A DNA stretch of 64,000 nt, taken from the NCBI RefSeq assembly GCF_028551255.1, contig NZ_CP117030.1:992001-1056000 (forward strand). Direction: 5' to 3'. Below the pieces are notes generated by a model. That model was not told the origin of the DNA. It ran no database searches and saw only the letters and a program-made list of their open reading frames with translations. Positions 61,495-64,000 of this stretch are shown here, one piece after another; position 1 is the first letter of the stretch, and every line of letters begins with the position of its first letter. Source of the DNA: Vibrio tubiashii. Lineage in GTDB: Bacteria > Pseudomonadota > Gammaproteobacteria > Enterobacterales > Vibrionaceae. The position numbers and the translations under genes are program-made.

Positions 61495-62283
61495 CTATTT
61501 GTTTTTCCATTCTGGGCGACGTTTTTCTAGGAAGGCATTTACGCCCTCAGTCTGATCTTCGGTATCAAATAGGTGAATAAATAGCTCTCGCTCTTTGACT
61601 AATCCGTAAGAAATAGGATTCGAGCGCGTAGTCTGAATCAGTGTCTTGCAAGCAGAGACGGCAGGTGGAGATTGGTTGGCCACCATTTCTGCTAGTTGAA
61701 TTGCAGCTTCAAGTGCTTGCCCCTGCTCCACGACCTCTTCAACCAAACGGATATCAAACGCTTTATCGGCACTCACTTGTTCACCGCACAAAATGATTCG
61801 CTTCGCCCAGCCTTCTCCAACCAATCCAGTTAAGTTTTGTGTTCCGCCAGCACAAGGCAACAAGCCCACTTTCGCTTCAGGCAAAGCTAACTTAGCTTGT
61901 TTCTCTGCGATGCGAATATCGCAGGCGAGCGCAACTTCTAGCCCACCTCCCATCGCATAACCATTTATGGCGGCAATGGAAACGCCACGAAAAGCACTCA
62001 AGGTCTCAAAGGCTTCCCCAAAGGCGCGCGCCATATCCGCGGCTACACTTGTGTCTCCGGAGGCAAAAAGATTCAGATCAGCTCCCGCAGAGAAAAACTT
62101 CTCTCCTTGGCCGGTAATAACCAGAGCATAGACATCCATATTGTTGTTAAGCTCAATCACCAAGTGTTTAAGCTGATTCAAGCTCTGTTTTGTCCAAGTG
62201 TTGGCAGGCGGGTTATTCATCGTCAATACAACGACATGGTTATGTATCTTGTGTTCGATAGGATTAACTGATTGCTGTGACAT
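61495..62283 (-). CDS. Enoyl-CoA hydratase (methacrylyl-CoA hydration)
   Basis: A crotonase-fold enzyme of 262 aa. FFSAGADLNLFAS forms the oxyanion hole, with GYAMGGGLEVALACDIRIAEKQAKLALPEAKVGLLPCAGGTQ. In this operon it should hydrate methacrylyl-CoA to 3-hydroxyisobutyryl-CoA. The crotonase glutamate pair is only partly kept (LPEAKVG present; the second reads CAGG), so activity on other enoyl-CoAs is possible. It is 11 bp downstream of the acyl-CoA dehydrogenase. Confidence 0.82.
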   Translation of the reverse strand: MSQQSVNPIEHKIHNHVVVLTMNNPPANTWTKQSLNQLKHLVIELNNNMDVYALVITGQGEKFFSAGADLNLFASGDTSVAADMARAFGEAFETLSAFRGVSIAAINGYAMGGGLEVALACDIRIAEKQAKLALPEAKVGLLPCAGGTQNLTGLVGEGWAKRIILCGEQVSADKAFDIRLVEEVVEQGQALEAAIQLAEMVANQSPPAVSACKTLIQTTRSNPISYGLVKERELFIHLFDTEDQTEGVNAFLEKRRPEWKNK

Positions 62284-62294
62284 AATCTCTTTCC

Positions 62295-63449
62295 TTAGAG
62301 TATTTCTGAGCCTTCGCTAAGAAGACGTCTTGCAACAATAACGCGCATGATCTCGTTAGTGCCTTCCAAAATCTGATGAACTCTTACATCCCTGAAATGG
62401 CGCTCTAATGGGTACTCTTTGATATAACCATAGCCTCCATAGAGCTGAAGTGCCTGATCACAAACCTTAAAGCCCACATCAGTGGCAAAACGTTTCGCCA
62501 TGGCGCAGTATGTCGTTGCTTCGGGATCACCACTATCGAGTTTGCTTGCCGCTAATCGCACCAATTGACGAGCAGCGACTAACTCAGTCGCCATGTCCGC
62601 GAGCTTAAATTGCAGTGCCTGAAAACTGCCGATCGTTTTGCCGAACTGCTTACGCTCATTGACATATTGGATTGCCTGATTGAGCGCTTGTTGGGCAGTG
62701 CCAACAGAACAAGTTGCGATGTTTATTCGCCCGCCATCAAGCCCTTTCATAGCAAAGACAAAGCCTTGTCCTTCCTCACCCAGTAAGTAGTCCCTCGGAA
62801 TAACAACGTTCTCAAACGTAATGCTACGCGTTGGTTGAGAGTTCCAGCCCATTTTGGGTTCTTTTCGCCCATAGCCAATACCTTCGATATTGGCAGGCAC
62901 CACAAAGGCAGATACACCTTTTGCGCCTTCACTCCCTGTTCTCGCCATCACCACCAACACGTCGGTTTCACCCGCGCCAGATATGAATACTTTGGCTCCG
63001 TTGATGACATAGCCATCTTCAGTGAGTTTGGCGGTTGTGGTCAGAGAGGCGGCATCTGATCCAGCGTTTGGCTCCGTTAAGCAGTAGGAGCCTAGCCATT
63101 CACCTGTTATTAGCTTGGGACATATATCTTGTTTTACTTTGTCGCTGGCAAAGCTTCCCACCATCCAAGTCACCATGTTATGGATAGTCATAAACGCCGT
63201 GGTCGATGTACAGCCCATAGCAAGCTGCTCAAAAATGATCGAAGCATCTAATCGGCTCAGACCTAAGCCGCCTTGCTCTTCAGGGGTGTAAAGACTAAGA
63301 AAACCAAGCTCCCCGGCTTCTCTCAGCACCTCTTTAGGGAAGATTTGCTGCTCGTCCCACTCTGCTGCATTGGGCGCTAACTTTTCTCTTGCAAACTGCA
63401 TTGCGGTGTCGGTAAACGCTCTTTGATCTTCATTGAGTTCGAAGTCCAT
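62295..63449 (-). CDS. Acyl-CoA dehydrogenase, probable isobutyryl-CoA dehydrogenase
   Basis: A 384-aa FAD acyl-CoA dehydrogenase. The flavin and substrate motifs YCLTEPNAGSDAASL and YGGYGYIKEYPLERHFRDVRVHQILEGTNEIMR are present, the latter with the catalytic glutamate. The operon context (mmsA upstream; hydratase and HIBYL-CoA hydrolase downstream) points to oxidation of isobutyryl-CoA to methacrylyl-CoA in valine breakdown. Electrons would go to ETF, which is not encoded here. Confidence 0.88.
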   Translation of the reverse strand: MDFELNEDQRAFTDTAMQFAREKLAPNAAEWDEQQIFPKEVLREAGELGFLSLYTPEEQGGLGLSRLDASIIFEQLAMGCTSTTAFMTIHNMVTWMVGSFASDKVKQDICPKLITGEWLGSYCLTEPNAGSDAASLTTTAKLTEDGYVINGAKVFISGAGETDVLVVMARTGSEGAKGVSAFVVPANIEGIGYGRKEPKMGWNSQPTRSITFENVVIPRDYLLGEEGQGFVFAMKGLDGGRINIATCSVGTAQQALNQAIQYVNERKQFGKTIGSFQALQFKLADMATELVAARQLVRLAASKLDSGDPEATTYCAMAKRFATDVGFKVCDQALQLYGGYGYIKEYPLERHFRDVRVHQILEGTNEIMRVIVARRLLSEGSEIL

Positions 63450-63459
63450 ACCTCCCCCT

Positions 63460-64000
63460 TTATCGAAGCTGAATCGTCATATTCGGCCCAGATGGAATAT
63501 CATCATCAAACCAACGCGCTGTAACTGTTTTGGTTTCCGTGTAGAAGCGCACTGCTTGCTTACCATAGGCGTGAAGATCGCCATAGAAGCTGCCTCGCCA
63601 GCCGGTAAATGAGAAAAAAGGCAACGGCACTGGAATCGGCACGTTGATCCCGACTTGGCCCACCAGAATCTCATGTTGGTATTTTCTCGCAGCGGCGCCG
63701 TTGGCAGTAAATATTGATGTGCCATTACCATATGGGTTGTTGTTTATCAGCTCGATTGCCTCTTCCAACGTCTCAACTTCTAAACACACCAACACAGGGC
63801 CGAATATCTCTTGTTGATAGATGGACATATCAGTCGTCACGCCGCTAAACAGCGTTGGAGCGAGCCAGTTTCCATCAGGTAAACCTTCAACCGTACAATT
63901 CGTCCCATCCAGTTCGCATTTAGCACCTTGTGCCTTACCTTCCTCAATGAGGCTCATAACACGTTGCTTCGCTTGCTGACTAATAAGGGGGCCATATCCT
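63460..64000 (-). CDS. mmsA: Methylmalonate-semialdehyde dehydrogenase (MmsA), partial
   Basis: Only the C-terminal part is in the window; the coding frame is open through 64000 ([21 protein letters not shown] continues upstream of the first internal Met). MmsA-specific features are [63 protein letters not shown] and the final [13 protein letters not shown]. The enzyme turns methylmalonate semialdehyde into propionyl-CoA with NAD and CoA. The catalytic cysteine lies outside the window. It is upstream of the acyl-CoA dehydrogenase by about 10 bp. Confidence 0.9.
   Translation of the reverse strand, partial: GYGPLISQQAKQRVMSLIEEGKAQGAKCELDGTNCTVEGLPDGNWLAPTLFSGVTTDMSIYQQEIFGPVLVCLEVETLEEAIELINNNPYGNGTSIFTANGAAARKYQHEILVGQVGINVPIPVPLPFFSFTGWRGSFYGDLHAYGKQAVRFYTETKTVTARWFDDDIPSGPNMTIQLR

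Noticed and set aside
1..64000. CRISPR arrays, insertion sequences, integrases or phage genes
   Set aside because: No regularly spaced repeats, transposase or integrase-like proteins were found; the only long repeats are the tRNA clusters.

Overview
The window is chromosomal DNA from a Vibrio (Vibrionaceae). The strongest pointers are the adjacent convergent pair cqsA/cqsS (CAI-1 quorum-sensing synthase and receptor), a VctPDGC-type catechol-siderophore importer, a Dld-type D-lactate dehydrogenase, many chemoreceptor and c-di-GMP proteins, and the style of the tRNA clusters. I see no insertion sequence, integrase, CRISPR array or phage gene. Most genes are intact housekeeping or metabolic genes, and species cannot be assigned from sequence alone.

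Layout. 0-5 kb: cueR, then on the minus strand a four-gene siderophore ABC importer (binding protein, two permeases, ATPase) and an S4-domain RNA-binding protein. 5-11 kb: a family-3 periplasmic binding protein, an orphan NarL-type regulator overlapping tail-to-tail with a LysR regulator, a PAS/degenerate-GGDEF/EAL protein, and a secreted M16-like protein lacking the catalytic motif. 11-19 kb: the yejABEF peptide importer, an Aer-like receptor and a TetR regulator. 19-26 kb: a decayed phosphotransferase remnant, YlqF/RbgA GTPase, YeiR-type zinc GTPase, a folded-looking intergenic region, ClcA, a TehA/TDT transporter and cqsA. 26-38 kb: cqsS, sbcDC, a second FabH, TrxC, an MFS transporter, YgbA and GNAT proteins, a DUF4174 protein and an outer-membrane beta-barrel protein.

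38-51.5 kb is the most interesting block. It is a complete nitrate/nitrite assimilation locus in two minus-strand units: nrtABD-nirBD (uptake and nitrite reduction to ammonium) and nasA-cobA-ybiB-nasT (nitrate reductase, siroheme synthesis, TrpD2-like protein, ANTAR antiterminator). Each unit has a strong intrinsic terminator directly in front of its first gene, with small hexaloop hairpins upstream. That is the expected substrate for NasT antitermination. The Shine-Dalgarno of nasT itself lies in a 12-bp hairpin. The block is bracketed by two near-identical direct copies of a tRNA-Cys/tRNA-Leu cluster about 13.2 kb apart, and a third tRNA-Cys lies a few kb further on.

51-64 kb: a diguanylate cyclase (just inside the repeat), D-lactate dehydrogenase, a LysR regulator, YjbR- and HopJ-family proteins, a dCACHE chemoreceptor, and a valine/isobutyrate catabolic operon (mmsA-acyl-CoA dehydrogenase-enoyl-CoA hydratase-HIBYL-CoA hydrolase-mmsB-SDR). 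Its first gene, mmsA, runs off the right edge of the window.
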